From: Mariniphaga sp.
Lineage (GTDB): Bacteria; Bacteroidota; Bacteroidia; Bacteroidales; Prolixibacteraceae
Length of the DNA stretch: 64,000 nt
Direction: 5' to 3'
Assembly (NCBI GenBank): GCA_024636975.1
Contig: JAGXGA010000042.1
Location: 1 to 64,000 of the forward strand
In this document: positions 51,909 to 61,893 of the stretch, in pieces
Layout of the letters: the number at the start of each line of letters is the position of its first letter
Numbering within the stretch: position 1 is the first letter of the stretch
Notes under the pieces: model-generated
What the model was told of the DNA's origin: nothing
The model's input: only the letters and a program-made list of their open reading frames with translations
Database searches by the model: none
Translations under genes and position numbers: made by a program

Positions 51909-54401
51909 CTAAAGGGCAAGGTTTACCAGCGTAATACCGGCACCGCCAAAGTCGACATGCTCGTCTTTAAAGCTACGTATCATAGGTTCTGTGCGCAGAT
52001 AATTGCGTATGGTTTCCTTTAAAATGCCGTGTCCCTTTCCGTGCAGGATGCGCAGTTGTGCTACTTCAAACATAATGGCTTCATCAATGAACTCCTGGAT
52101 TTTGGGAATGGCTTCTTCAGCTCGTTGCCCCCGCACATCTATTTCGGATTTAAAACTTAGCCGTCTTTCCGAATAGTTATTCAACAATTGTGAACCCCCT
52201 TTCCTGTATGTTTTTTCTGCTTTTTTTGCTTCATTGTTACTCAACCGTTCCACCTGGTCGCGAGGCATGGTGGTAATCAGTTGTCCGAAGGCCACCACAG
52301 CATTTTTCTCACCAAACTCAATGAGCTCTCCAATTGTGTTCTGTCCTATTATACGTACCTTATCGCCCGGCTTTAGTTCTTTCTTTTTTTCGGATTGTTT
52401 CCCGGGAACTTCTTTTTTTGATTCATCTGGTCGTCGCTGGTTACGTTTTTCTTCCCTCCGCCGAAGCTTTTCCATTTTTTTATCAAGCTGCTGGTCGTTT
52501 TCTCCGGTGGCTTTTATAACTTCTTTTTTTAATTCTTCCAGACCCTGCCGTGCAAGTTTTGTTTTCTCCTTTTCAGCTTCAGCTTTTTTAATTTCGAGAA
52601 TTGTATTTTCAATGCGCTTGTTTACACCGGCTAAAAGTGCCTCCGCATCTTCACGTGCTTTTTTCATGATTTCCTTTCGGAGCTTTTTTGTTTCTTCCAG
52701 CTCCGATTGATAGCTGGCAGCCGTTTCATCGAGCGATTTCTCTACCTTTCTTATTTTCTGCCTTTTTATTTCCCAATACCTTTGGTCACGATTAATTTTT
52801 CTCAGGTTCCGGTCAAAGTCGATGTGTTTTACACCTACCTTCTGAGTGGCTTTTTCCAGGATTTCTTCGGGCAAACCTATCTTACGGGCAATTTCAAAAG
52901 CAAAAGAGCTTCCGGGCTTGCCAATTTCCAGCTGAAATAACGGGTTCATATTCTGCGCATCGTAAAGCATGGCTCCATTTACTATACCCGGAGCAGAGGA
53001 GGCAAAATGTTTCAGGTTGGTATAATGGGTGGTAATTAAACCAAAAACACGTTGCTGGTTCAGGCTGTCGAGAATGGCCTCAGCAATGGCGCCTCCCAGC
53101 ATTGGCTCGGTACCGGTGCCAAATTCATCGATGAGCACAAGTGTTTTTTCATTGCTGAATTTTACAAAATGCTTCATGTTCATCAGGTGAGAGCTGTATG
53201 TGCTTAGGTCATTTTCCAGCGACTGCTCATCACCAATATCAATAAATATCTGATCAAAAATACCGGTTTTGCTCCCTTCCTCCAGCGGGATAAGCAGCCC
53301 GCATTGCAACATGTACTGCAGCAATCCAACTGTTTTAAGGCAAACCGATTTTCCGCCTGCATTGGGACCAGAAATGAGCAGGATTTGGTTCTCCCGATCG
53401 AGTTGGATGTTGAGCGGAACTATTTTGCGATTTTCGCGCTTAAGCGCCTGTTGCAATAAAGGATGCACTGCCTTTTGCCACTGAACCAGCGGTGTGTCGT
53501 ATATTTCGGGGAGGATAGCGTTGAATTCCACTGCCAACAAAGCTTTGGAACGAATGAAATCGATTTCTCCCAGGAAATCGTAGGAGTAAAGCAAATCAGG
53601 GAGGTAGGGACGAATGTCGTTAGAAAATGCAGTAAGTATACGCACGACCTCACGCCGCTCGGCATATTCCAGTTCGCGGATTTCATTATTCATTTCCACG
53701 ATTTCGTTGGGTTCCACATAGGAGGTTTTACCCGTGCCCGATTCATCATAAACGATGCCTTTGATTTTGCGCTTGTGTGAAGCAGGAATTGGAATAACCG
53801 CCCTGCCATCGCGAATGGAAACCGATGCATCTTCATCAACAAGCCCATCCTTTTGCGCCTGTTTCAGGATAGCATGCAAACGTCTCGACATATTGGATTG
53901 CAATGAGAGGATGGTTTTTCGGATTTGAGCCAGCTCAGGTGAAGCATTGTCTCTTATTTTACCAAATTTATTAATGATTGTATCAATTCTATCGTAAATA
54001 TAAGGGAACACCTGAACACGTTCGGTTTTTTTCTTTAGCAAAGCAAATACATCATCCTCCTGTTTCTTAAAAAACTGCACAATTGCACGCACCGATTCAA
54101 GTGATCGTTTCAAATCGAACAATTCTTCCGGCTCCAGAAAGCGGCCTTCCAGTTTTATTTTATTTAGAGCGCTGCGCAAATCGTAAAAGTGGCTGGCAGG
54201 AAAGTTTTCAACTTCACGTATAATTCGTACGAATTCATTTACTTCTCCCAGCTGGCTGGCAATAACTTCAAATTGTTTTCCGAAATGCATTTCTTCTGTC
54301 CATTCCTTTCCCATTGTGCTCAGGCATTTGCTAAACAACATTGTGCGAATGCGATCAAAGCCTACTTTCTCTTCAAAATGATCCGGATATATATACTGCA
54401 T
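51909..54401 (-). CDS. mutS2: Endonuclease MutS2
   Basis: 830 residues. Order: N-terminal core and clamp helices (1-300), ATPase with Walker A SGPNAGGKS and Walker B LVLIDEFGTGTEPMLGGA, a long charged coiled-coil (about 500-680) and a C-terminal Smr nuclease domain (about 750-830) with IDVRGQRAEEAIPKIQEF and ILHGKGHGILKETIRNYL. MutS2 suppresses homologous recombination and rescues collided ribosomes in other phyla. Gly and Glu in the P-loop and switch are intact. Confidence 0.94.
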   Translation of the reverse strand: MQYIYPDHFEEKVGFDRIRTMLFSKCLSTMGKEWTEEMHFGKQFEVIASQLGEVNEFVRIIREVENFPASHFYDLRSALNKIKLEGRFLEPEELFDLKRSLESVRAIVQFFKKQEDDVFALLKKKTERVQVFPYIYDRIDTIINKFGKIRDNASPELAQIRKTILSLQSNMSRRLHAILKQAQKDGLVDEDASVSIRDGRAVIPIPASHKRKIKGIVYDESGTGKTSYVEPNEIVEMNNEIRELEYAERREVVRILTAFSNDIRPYLPDLLYSYDFLGEIDFIRSKALLAVEFNAILPEIYDTPLVQWQKAVHPLLQQALKRENRKIVPLNIQLDRENQILLISGPNAGGKSVCLKTVGLLQYMLQCGLLIPLEEGSKTGIFDQIFIDIGDEQSLENDLSTYSSHLMNMKHFVKFSNEKTLVLIDEFGTGTEPMLGGAIAEAILDSLNQQRVFGLITTHYTNLKHFASSAPGIVNGAMLYDAQNMNPLFQLEIGKPGSSFAFEIARKIGLPEEILEKATQKVGVKHIDFDRNLRKINRDQRYWEIKRQKIRKVEKSLDETAASYQSELEETKKLRKEIMKKAREDAEALLAGVNKRIENTILEIKKAEAEKEKTKLARQGLEELKKEVIKATGENDQQLDKKMEKLRRREEKRNQRRPDESKKEVPGKQSEKKKELKPGDKVRIIGQNTIGELIEFGEKNAVVAFGQLITTMPRDQVERLSNNEAKKAEKTYRKGGSQLLNNYSERRLSFKSEIDVRGQRAEEAIPKIQEFIDEAIMFEVAQLRILHGKGHGILKETIRNYLRTEPMIRSFKDEHVDFGGAGITLVNLAL

Positions 54402-54673
54402 TGTTCTGTTTTGAAATCACATGCAAAAATAGGGAAAGATGTTTAGAGTAGCACATGAATTTAAATGCCCAATGACATTAAAACCCTAATCCACATTTCT
54501 GCAGACACTAAATGCATCGTTTATTTTTTCTAATTTACATTTACCTGTATTTCGTATAGAAACCAATTGTAAAAAATGTGTATGAACAGGAAATTTAAAT
54601 TTTGTGTTGTTAAGTAAATCAGCCGGTTTTTAATGATATGATTTGATAAATGTGTACTCATTGATAGAACAAA

Positions 54674-55513
54674 ATGAATGAATATAAAACTTATGCTGAG
54701 AAACTTGCAGTATATGGCTGTTACTCTATAGCTGCAGTTTATATTTTGGTTGGTGTAATGGCAATCCTTTCATTTATGGGAATATTGGTAGCCAAAGCAG
54801 ATGAGGAGCGTATTGTTGGTGTTCTTCTTGAACTACCGCTGGGTTGGTTGATTATTGTTTTAATTGTTGCTGGTATGGCAGGGTATGTCATCTGGAGGAT
54901 TTTTGAATCGATTACAGATCCCTATAACTTTGGCAATGATCTGGGAGGAATTGCCAAAAGAGCAGGAATTGGCTTAAGCGCTGGTGGTTATGCAATGATT
55001 GGATATTCGGCAATACAAATACTTTTAACCGGTGAGGGGGGAAACAGCGAAGATGAACAGCAGATGATGGTTGCTCAGGTTCTTACTTTGCCCGGAGGAA
55101 CGTGGATGATAGGTTTTGTTGGTGTGGTTATTGGAATTGTAGGTCTTATTCAGATTAAATATGTTGCCGTTGGAGCGTATAAAAAAAGGTTAAAATTTCA
55201 TGCCATGTCGCGAAGCATGGAAACAGCTATACACATTTTTGCATGGGCCGGTTACATTGCCAGGGGAATTATACTATTGGTTCTCGGTTACTTTTTTATA
55301 TCAGCTGCCATTAAAACCGATCCTGAGGAAGTAGGTGATACAGATTCTGCATTCGATTTTTTGGGTGATTTTGGTACAATAGGGCATGTGGTTTTTATCG
55401 CTGTGGCAATCGGGACTATTTCCTATGGATTATATATGATACTTAATGGCTATTTTTATAGTTTCGAAGAAGATATAAAAAGGCCCCAAATAAATAATTC
55501 TAAAAAGGGCTAA
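54674..55513 (+). CDS. DUF1206 six-helix membrane protein
   Basis: 279 residues with three pairs of transmembrane helices forming the triplicated DUF1206 repeat: YSIAAVYILVGVMAIL..., KRAGIGLSAGGYAMIGYSAI... and WAGYIARGIILLVLGYFFI... Each begins with a small-residue-rich helix. It is an inner-membrane protein of unknown function. The hairpin at 55524 terminates it. Confidence 0.85.
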   Translation: MNEYKTYAEKLAVYGCYSIAAVYILVGVMAILSFMGILVAKADEERIVGVLLELPLGWLIIVLIVAGMAGYVIWRIFESITDPYNFGNDLGGIAKRAGIGLSAGGYAMIGYSAIQILLTGEGGNSEDEQQMMVAQVLTLPGGTWMIGFVGVVIGIVGLIQIKYVAVGAYKKRLKFHAMSRSMETAIHIFAWAGYIARGIILLVLGYFFISAAIKTDPEEVGDTDSAFDFLGDFGTIGHVVFIAVAIGTISYGLYMILNGYFYSFEEDIKRPQINNSKKG

Positions 55514-55523
55514 TAAGTTGATT

Positions 55524-55556
55524 CAGGTGAAATTTCTACCGGATTAGTTTCACCTG
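55524..55556 (+). terminator. Terminator of the DUF1206 gene
   Basis: CAGGTGAAA (55524-55532) pairs perfectly with TTTCACCTG (55548-55556) across a 15-nt loop, 11 bases after the stop. The following sequence is only weakly T-rich (CTGTTTAATTTA). Confidence 0.5.
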
Positions 55557-55692
55557 CTGTTTAATTTATTCCGCCGGCAAAATCATGCCAAACTGCCAAT
55601 CTATAGCGGGTTAGGCAATTGTTCATTCTTCTGATATGAGCATCACACCCAGCTATGGAATTAAATAATATTATATGCTAGAAAAACTTTGT

Positions 55693-55700
55693 TATTTTTG
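55693..55700 (+). promoter_or_regulatory. -7 box of the DUF5063-exonuclease-RlmI operon
   Basis: TATTTTTG fits TAnnTTTG and lies 26 bases before the DUF5063 start. A -33 TTG at the usual distance is not clear. Confidence 0.45.
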
Positions 55701-55725
55701 CATCGGGATTCAGATATAGAAGATT

Positions 55726-56355
55726 ATGAGTGACTCGGACTTACATTCAGTTGTTTATTCCAAAAACGTGGTAGAGTTTGTAACTGTGGCCAACGAATAC
55801 TGTAATCTGATAGAAAAGGTTCATCATTTCCCAGCTATGCAGAATCTGCAGAACCTGAGAAAAATTCTGCCTCTGCTTTATCTGAAAGCAACCATGCTTC
55901 CTGAGAATGAAAAAGTTCTTGAGGATGAGTTGGAGAAATATATAAGTGAGTTTGATTATAATTTATTGCTTCAGCGGTGGCTTTCATCGCTGGGTGAACA
56001 CGATAGTTTTTACGAAGTCTTTGATCCTGATATACAGTTTGGGGAAGAAATGGTTACCTCGGGCATTTCGGAAAACCTGTTGGATATATATCAGGATTTA
56101 AAAGATTTTACTACGTCATATAGCTTGGGAGACGAAAGCATTATGAATGATTCTTTGAATGATTGTGCCCAGCATTTTGAAGATTTTTGGGGACAACGGC
56201 TTGTAAATGTATTGCGCGCAATTCATAAACTGGTAACTGACAGAACGGAATTTGATGATGAGCATAGGACCGGAGGCAGTGATGATATACAACCAGGAAA
56301 AGGGAATCCTGAATGGCTTGACAGATTTTGGGGTACCCAGTCCGATGAAGATTGA
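55726..56355 (+). CDS. DUF5063 protein
   Basis: 209 residues, all-helical and acidic: VVEFVTVANEYCNLIEKVHHFPAMQNLQNLRKILPLLYLKATMLPE is the family core, followed by HDSFYEVFDPDIQFGEEMVTSGISENLLDIYQDLKDF. No catalytic motif or signal peptide is seen. It sits three bases upstream of a DEDD exonuclease gene, the usual Bacteroidota pairing, so a nucleic-acid-related role is plausible but unproven. Confidence 0.8.
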   Translation: MSDSDLHSVVYSKNVVEFVTVANEYCNLIEKVHHFPAMQNLQNLRKILPLLYLKATMLPENEKVLEDELEKYISEFDYNLLLQRWLSSLGEHDSFYEVFDPDIQFGEEMVTSGISENLLDIYQDLKDFTTSYSLGDESIMNDSLNDCAQHFEDFWGQRLVNVLRAIHKLVTDRTEFDDEHRTGGSDDIQPGKGNPEWLDRFWGTQSDED

Positions 56356-56358
56356 AAA

Positions 56359-56931
56359 ATGTTTAAAGAAAGTATAACAAAGGAAGAATTAACAGATTTG
56401 CCATTACGATGGTTCGAAGGTGAAATTCAGATTATTGAAGATCATGATCAGGTGGATGATATCGCTAAGTTCCTTTCTTCACAAAAAGTAATCGGGTTTG
56501 ATACAGAAACACGCCCTGCTTTTAAAAAAGGGGTATTCAATAAAGTGGCCCTTTTACAGCTATCTACCACCGATAGGGCATTTTTGTTCAGGGTAAATAA
56601 AATAGGAGTACCTTCTCAGATTTTAAAGATATTATCCAATCCCGGTATTGTTAAGCCCGGTGTTGCTATTCGCGACGATGTCAAAGGACTTCAGGCTATA
56701 TCAATGTTTAAGCCGAAGGGGTTTGTCGAATTACAGGATCATGCAAAAGAGATGGGAATTCTAAATTTCAGTCTTAAAAAGCTTGCTGCAATTGTTCTTG
56801 GTTTTCGCATATCCAAATCGCAGCAATTATCGAACTGGGAAGCTCCCACTCTGACCGATGCTCAGAAGATTTATGCAGCTACTGATGCCTGGGCTGCCCT
56901 CGAAATTTATAAATCCCTGTTTAATTATTAA
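56359..56931 (+). CDS. 3'-5' exonuclease, DEDD (RNase D/WRN-like) family
   Basis: 190 residues. Exo I is VIGFDTETRPAF (Asp, Glu), Exo II lies in KPGVAIRDDVKGLQAI (Asp), and Exo III in AATDAWAALEIYKSL, where a DEDDy-type tyrosine is expected at YAATDAW. The length equals a bare exonuclease domain without HRDC. It should trim RNA or single-stranded DNA 3' ends. It ends two bases before the start of the rlmI gene and follows the DUF5063 gene by three bases. Confidence 0.88.
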   Translation: MFKESITKEELTDLPLRWFEGEIQIIEDHDQVDDIAKFLSSQKVIGFDTETRPAFKKGVFNKVALLQLSTTDRAFLFRVNKIGVPSQILKILSNPGIVKPGVAIRDDVKGLQAISMFKPKGFVELQDHAKEMGILNFSLKKLAAIVLGFRISKSQQLSNWEAPTLTDAQKIYAATDAWAALEIYKSLFNY

Positions 56932-56932
56932 A

Positions 56933-58123
56933 ATGGCTCAAGAATTCGTGAAAGTAACCCTGAAATCGGGGAAAGATCAATCATTGAAACGTTTTCATCC
57001 CTGGGTGTTTTCCGGCGCCATAAAGAAAATTTATGGGCAGGTATCTGAAGGAGACCTGGTATCGGTGTATTCCAACAAAGATGAGTTTCTGGGGACAGGT
57101 CATTACCAGATAGGCTCTATTGCCGTCCGTATGGTTTCATTCGACGACATAGTGCCCGATTTCGACTTTTGGAGAGGAAAAATACAAAAAGCATGGAACT
57201 TCCGGCAAAATGTTGGATTTGGCGATAACCCGGACACCAATGTCTTCAGGCTCATCCATGCTGAAGGGGATGGCTTGCCCGGCCTGATAGTGGATTATTA
57301 CAACGGGACTGCTGTATTGCAAATGCACTCGGTGGGTATGTTCATGATTCGTGAATTACTGGTTAAGGCCTTAAGGGAAGTACTGGGCAATAGTTTGCAA
57401 GCCATTTACGATAAAAGTGAAAAAACTTTACCATTAAAAGCTGATATTCAGCCTAAGGATGAGCTGGTTTTTGGTCAACCTGTAACCGACCTGGTAACCG
57501 AACACGGTTTGAAATTTAAGGTCGACTGGGAATCGGGACAGAAAACCGGTTTCTTTATCGATCAGCGGGAAAACCGGTTACTTGTTCAGAGCTATGCCGG
57601 CAATCGTGATGTGCTTAATATGTTTGGCTATACGGGAGGCTTTTCTATCTACGCACTAAAAGGCGGAGCCCGAATGGTCCATTCAGTGGATGCATCTGCA
57701 AGAGCTATCGATTTAACCAATGAAAACGTTGAGCTTAACTTTTCTAATGATAGCAGGCATAAAGCCATTGCAGCTGATGGGTTTGAGTTTCTGAAAGATA
57801 TCAAGGATAAATACGATTTGATAATCCTTGACCCTCCTGCCTTTGCCAAACACCGGAATACATTGCCACAGGCGCTTCAGGGATATAAGCGAATCAATAC
57901 ACGGGCTTTTGAACAAATAAGGCCGGGAGGTATTGTTTTTACTTTTTCCTGTTCCCAGGTGGTTTCAAAAGACCGTTTCAGAGAGTCTGTTTTCTCTGCT
58001 GCAGCCATTTCAGGACGTACAGTAAGAATTTTGCATCAGCTAACACAACCGGCAGATCATCCTGTCAATATTTACCATCCGGAAGGTGAATATTTAAAAG
58101 GACTGGTGGTTTATGTTGAATGA
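56933..58123 (+). CDS. rlmI: Class I SAM-dependent 23S rRNA methyltransferase (RlmI-like)
   Basis: 396 residues from the ATG at 56933; an overlapping longer frame from 56858 is rejected because it runs back over the exonuclease gene. The N-terminal PUA domain (about 1-80: KRFHPWVFSGAIKKIYG, VSVYSNKDEFLGTGHYQ) precedes an EEHEE domain and a Rossmann methyltransferase with SAM loop VLNMFGYTGGFSIYALKGG and catalytic LDPPAFAKHRNTL, plus FSCSQVVSKDRFRE. RlmI methylates C1962 in E. coli 23S rRNA; target identity is inferred. Confidence 0.9.
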   Translation: MAQEFVKVTLKSGKDQSLKRFHPWVFSGAIKKIYGQVSEGDLVSVYSNKDEFLGTGHYQIGSIAVRMVSFDDIVPDFDFWRGKIQKAWNFRQNVGFGDNPDTNVFRLIHAEGDGLPGLIVDYYNGTAVLQMHSVGMFMIRELLVKALREVLGNSLQAIYDKSEKTLPLKADIQPKDELVFGQPVTDLVTEHGLKFKVDWESGQKTGFFIDQRENRLLVQSYAGNRDVLNMFGYTGGFSIYALKGGARMVHSVDASARAIDLTNENVELNFSNDSRHKAIAADGFEFLKDIKDKYDLIILDPPAFAKHRNTLPQALQGYKRINTRAFEQIRPGGIVFTFSCSQVVSKDRFRESVFSAAAISGRTVRILHQLTQPADHPVNIYHPEGEYLKGLVVYVE

Positions 58124-58180
58124 AATGTTTTCTCTGAATTTAGATTTGAGTTTTGTATTTTTAAGAAAACTAGTTTAAAA

Positions 58181-58891
58181 ATGATGAATCTACAAGAAAC
58201 TGCACTTCAACTGAATGATATTTTAAGAGGAAAGTCAATATCCGAAAAGCTTAGCCACCTTGTTGAAAGATTCCCCGGGAAGGTTATATTTACCACCAGC
58301 TTTGGTTATGAAGACCAGGTTGTAACCGACATACTTTTCAGAAACGATATGCCGGTAAGGGTGGTTACACTTGATACCGGGCGGATGTTTGAAGAAACCT
58401 ATAAGGTTTTTCGCAGCACCATTGAGAAATACAATAAAACAATTCATGTATACTTTCCTCCTTCCGATAAAGTTGAAAAACTGATGACCGAAAAAGGTCC
58501 GTTCAGCTTTTATGAATCGGTGGAGAATCGAAAAGAGTGTTGTTTCATCCGAAAAGTAGTTCCCCTGCAAAGAGCCCTGGAAGGGAATCAAATCTGGATT
58601 ACCGGTTTACGTGCCGACCAATCGGTTAACCGTAGCAGCCTTCATGAATTTGAGTGGGATGAAGCCAATCAGATTGTGAAATACAATCCTTTGATTGACT
58701 GGTCACTTGAGCAGGTGAAAGAGTACGTAAAGGAAAACCATGTTCCTTATAATATTCTTCACGATAAAGGTTTTGTAAGCATTGGATGTGAACCCTGTAC
58801 GCGGGCTATTAAACCGGGAGAAGATTTCCGCGCCGGACGATGGTGGTGGGAGCAAAATACCGGGAAAGAATGTGGGCTGCACGAAAAGTAA
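58181..58891 (+). CDS. cysH: Assimilatory adenylyl-sulfate (APS) reductase, CysH family
   Basis: 236 residues with the PAPS-reductase fold (TTSFGYEDQVVTDIL, SFG loop). Two cysteine pairs, CC in RKECCFIRKVVPL and IGCEPCTRAI, are the [4Fe-4S] ligands that mark the APS-type subgroup; the ECGLHEK tail keeps the catalytic Cys. It reduces APS to sulfite with thioredoxin as donor. No other cys gene is in the window, so it may be transcribed alone. Confidence 0.88.
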   Translation: MMNLQETALQLNDILRGKSISEKLSHLVERFPGKVIFTTSFGYEDQVVTDILFRNDMPVRVVTLDTGRMFEETYKVFRSTIEKYNKTIHVYFPPSDKVEKLMTEKGPFSFYESVENRKECCFIRKVVPLQRALEGNQIWITGLRADQSVNRSSLHEFEWDEANQIVKYNPLIDWSLEQVKEYVKENHVPYNILHDKGFVSIGCEPCTRAIKPGEDFRAGRWWWEQNTGKECGLHEK

Positions 58892-58894
58892 AGT

Positions 58895-59290
58895 CTACCA
58901 GCTTGAAATGCTGTCTGGCTTTGCATCCGATAATTCTGTCGATTCCTCCAGATATTGAGTTAATTCTATTAAGGCACGTTTCAGTGCTTTTTCCACGTTT
59001 TTCAAAAGAATCGGGATTTGTTCCGTTTGATTGTTTTCTGCCAGATACTGAATCTGCTTTAAGGTTTTTCCGGTTTCATCCATCATAAAAATTAATACCG
59101 ACGATTTGGCTGTATGCGCTTCTTTCGCCAGATTGTCGTTATCATTTTTTATCAGAAATTCATTCATGTTGGTAATGAATTCCGGAATTTGGTTCAAAAA
59201 AATCCCGATAAGCTCTTTCTGAAAACTGGAGTCACCACCCGATATTTCTTCAAGGTAGCCGAGGTTTACGGTTTCGAATAGGTTGCTCAT
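58895..59290 (-). CDS. Hpt-domain phosphotransfer protein
   Basis: 131 residues, a single four-helix Hpt domain with phospho-accepting His59 in EAHTAKSSVLIFMM. It lacks any kinase or receiver. Such proteins relay phosphate from hybrid kinases to receivers; the hybrid kinase at 15.2 kb is the only hybrid in the window. It is convergent with cysH, three bases from its stop. Confidence 0.9.
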   Translation of the reverse strand: MSNLFETVNLGYLEEISGGDSSFQKELIGIFLNQIPEFITNMNEFLIKNDNDNLAKEAHTAKSSVLIFMMDETGKTLKQIQYLAENNQTEQIPILLKNVEKALKRALIELTQYLEESTELSDAKPDSISSW

Positions 59291-59388
59291 TTCTTCTGTA
59301 AAAATAGAGGTGCAAGTTAATGAAATAATTGAATATACAAATCGTTTAAACGATGATATAATTCATAGACATAAAATTGCTGAATTCA

Positions 59389-59396
59389 TAGCTTTG
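59389..59396 (+). promoter_or_regulatory. -7 box of gcvT
   Basis: TAGCTTTG matches TAnnTTTG and lies 20 bases before the gcvT ATG. No -33 element was identified. Confidence 0.45.
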
Positions 59397-59415
59397 CATA
59401 TTTAAATAATTAAGA

Positions 59416-60498
59416 ATGAAATTAACTGCATTAAATAAAACACACAAGGCAGCCGGCGCTAAGATGGTGGAATTTGCCGGGTATGATATGCCTGTTGAAT
59501 ACAGTGGAATTAAGGATGAACATCTTACGGTGCGCAATGCTGTCGGAGTTTTTGATGTTTCCCATATGGGAGAATTTTGGGTGAAAGGGCCCCATGCACT
59601 TGATTTGGTGAAAAAGGTTTCATCTAACGATCCTACAATACTACGTCCGGGACAGGCTCAGTATACCTGCTTTCCCAACGGTAAAGGTGGCATAGTGGAT
59701 GATTTCCTGGTATATTGTTTTGATGCGGAAAAATACCTGATGGTAGTAAATGCTTCCAATATACAGAAGGACTGGGATTGGATAAACAGGCAAAATACTA
59801 TGAATGCACATCTGGAAAATGCATCCGACAGTGTAAGTCAGCTTGCCGTGCAGGGACCGTTTGCGACTAAAACTCTTCAAAAACTGACCGACGTTAGTCT
59901 GAGTGAAATGAAGTTTTATAGTTTTACTACCGGTAAATTGGCTGGCATCGATGATGTTATAATTTCAGCAACAGGGTATACCGGTGCTGGAGGCTTTGAA
60001 TTGTATTGTAAAAATGAAGAAGCTGAAAAGCTTTGGAATGCTGTATTTGAGGCAGGAGAAGAATTTGGAATTAAACCAATTGGCCTTGGGGCCCGCGATA
60101 CTCTGCGCCTTGAAATGGGATATTGCCTTTATGGAAACGATATTGATGATACAACTTCTCCAATTGAGGCCGGGTTGGGGTGGATAACCAAATTTAACAA
60201 CGGACGTGAATTTATTGATCGCGACTTTCTGATGATGCAGAAAAACGAAGGCGTCAATCGCCGGCTCCGGGGATTTGTTTTGCTGGAGAAAGGAATACCA
60301 CGACATGGTTATGAACTGGCCGATGCTAACGGTTCGATTATAGGTAATGTAACTTCAGGAACAATGTCGCCTGTGCTCCAGAAAGGAATCGGATTGGGTT
60401 TCATTGCCCGTGAATATGCAGCTACAGGTACCCGGATATTTGTGAAAGTAAGGAATAAATCCATTCCGGCCGAAATCGTGAAATTGCCCTTTATTTAA
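59416..60498 (+). CDS. gcvT: Glycine cleavage system aminomethyltransferase (T protein)
   Basis: 360 residues: [37 protein letters not shown] is the typical folate-binding start and the [17 protein letters not shown] and [19 protein letters not shown] blocks line the tetrahydrofolate site; the C-terminal barrel ends in [21 protein letters not shown]. It passes the methylene group of glycine to tetrahydrofolate. The gcvH and gcvP genes are not adjacent. Serine synthesis genes follow 270 bases later, so one-carbon and serine metabolism sit side by side. Confidence 0.95.
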   Translation: MKLTALNKTHKAAGAKMVEFAGYDMPVEYSGIKDEHLTVRNAVGVFDVSHMGEFWVKGPHALDLVKKVSSNDPTILRPGQAQYTCFPNGKGGIVDDFLVYCFDAEKYLMVVNASNIQKDWDWINRQNTMNAHLENASDSVSQLAVQGPFATKTLQKLTDVSLSEMKFYSFTTGKLAGIDDVIISATGYTGAGGFELYCKNEEAEKLWNAVFEAGEEFGIKPIGLGARDTLRLEMGYCLYGNDIDDTTSPIEAGLGWITKFNNGREFIDRDFLMMQKNEGVNRRLRGFVLLEKGIPRHGYELADANGSIIGNVTSGTMSPVLQKGIGLGFIAREYAATGTRIFVKVRNKSIPAEIVKLPFI

Positions 60499-60770
60499 AT
60501 TTGTTGAAAATTTATCTGATTTTTATTCAGAAACAGACAATCTTCTGCAGAATCGAATAAATTTGTAACATAAGGAAAAAAGCAATATGCAACAAAATGA
60601 ATGCATTTTTTTACGAATTACGAAACAAATATGTTTTATATCATGTATCTAAATTCTTGTTTTTTTCCGGAAATGATTTATTTCATCTGCAAATCACCGG
60701 TATTTCACGAAATTTGAAGCAGGTGAGGAATGAAAAATGATTTTATTAATTCACCTAAAAAGTTTATAGA

Positions 60771-61841
60771 ATGAAGAAACACAATTTCTACGCAGGACCT
60801 TCGATTCTGCCCGAGTTTACAAAAGAAAAAACGGCAGAAGCTGTGATTAATTTTGCCGGTACCGGTCTTTCCGTTATGGAAGTATCACATCGCAGCAAGG
60901 AATTTGTTGCAGTTATGGAGGATGCCAGATCTTTGGTGAAAGAGTTGCTTCAGGTTCCGGAAGGTTACTCTGTACTCTTTCTTCAAGGAGGCGCCAGCCT
61001 GCAGTTTCTAATGGCACCATATAATCTTATGGGTAAGAAAGCTGCATATTTAAATACTGGTTCATGGGCTTCAAAAGCAATTAAAGAAGCTAAACTTTTT
61101 GGTGAAGTGGCAGAGGTTGCATCTTCAAAAGATGCCAATTTTAATTACATTCCAAAAAATTATGAAGTGCCGGCCGATGCCGATTATTTTCATATTACCA
61201 CCAATAATACCATATTCGGAACCGAATTGCTTAACGACCCGAATGTAAACGTTCCTCTGGTAGCCGATATGTCGTCTGATATTTTTAGCAGGCCTGTTGA
61301 TGTTTCAAAATATAACCTGATTTATGCAGGTGCACAGAAAAACCTGGGGCCTTCCGGGGCAACCCTGGTTATTGTGAAGGATGAAGCCCTTGGTAAAATT
61401 AACCGGCCGATACCAACCATGCTCGATTACAAAGTGCATATCGGCCAGGATTCTATGTTCAACACTCCCTCTACTCTGGCCGTGTTTGGTTGTTTGCAGA
61501 CTCTTCTATGGCTCAAAAATGCCGGAGGTGTAGAGGCTATCGAGCAGGTGAATAAAGAAAAAGCAAATTTCCTTTACAGCGAACTGGATCGTAATAAACT
61601 ATTTGTGCCAACAGTACCAGATCCTGAAGATCGCTCACGAATGAATGTAACGTTTGTTATGGCACCGGATTATACAGAGCTGGAAAAAGATTTTCTTGAT
61701 TTTGCCACATCAAAGGGAATGATGGGAATAAAAGGACACCGCTCAATAGGAGGATTCAGGGCTTCTCTATACAATGCCATGCCGGTTGAAAGTGTGAAGG
61801 CATTGATTGAAACCATGCAGGACTTCGAAAAAAATAAATAA
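60771..61841 (+). CDS. serC: Phosphoserine aminotransferase
   Basis: 356 residues, class V aminotransferase fold. [16 protein letters not shown] opens the protein, [21 protein letters not shown] binds substrate, and the PLP lysine lies in [40 protein letters not shown] closes it. It converts 3-phosphohydroxypyruvate and glutamate to phosphoserine and 2-oxoglutarate. The next gene, serA, follows after a hairpin, so the two are probably one unit with partial readthrough. Confidence 0.95.
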   Translation: MKKHNFYAGPSILPEFTKEKTAEAVINFAGTGLSVMEVSHRSKEFVAVMEDARSLVKELLQVPEGYSVLFLQGGASLQFLMAPYNLMGKKAAYLNTGSWASKAIKEAKLFGEVAEVASSKDANFNYIPKNYEVPADADYFHITTNNTIFGTELLNDPNVNVPLVADMSSDIFSRPVDVSKYNLIYAGAQKNLGPSGATLVIVKDEALGKINRPIPTMLDYKVHIGQDSMFNTPSTLAVFGCLQTLLWLKNAGGVEAIEQVNKEKANFLYSELDRNKLFVPTVPDPEDRSRMNVTFVMAPDYTELEKDFLDFATSKGMMGIKGHRSIGGFRASLYNAMPVESVKALIETMQDFEKNK

Positions 61842-61848
61842 AAAAAGT

Positions 61849-61874
61849 GCAGGTGAAATTCCTGCTTTTTTTTT
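61849..61874 (+). terminator. Hairpin with T9 tract between serC and serA
   Basis: GCAGG (61849-61853) pairs with CCTGC (61861-61865) and is followed by nine T, extended by an A-run on the 5' side. It lies seven bases after the serC stop and would reduce readthrough into serA, which has no other clear promoter. Confidence 0.65.
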
Positions 61875-61893
61875 TGAACTAAAACTTGTTATA

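Noticed and set aside
52234-52710. 158-codon plus-strand ORF antisense to mutS2
   Set aside because: It is Ser/Phe-rich shadow of the charged coiled-coil codons of MutS2 with no domain.
61807-61893. N-terminal extension of serA overlapping serC
   Set aside because: It reads through the serC end and a terminator hairpin; the family start is MRKILIATEKPF at 61894.
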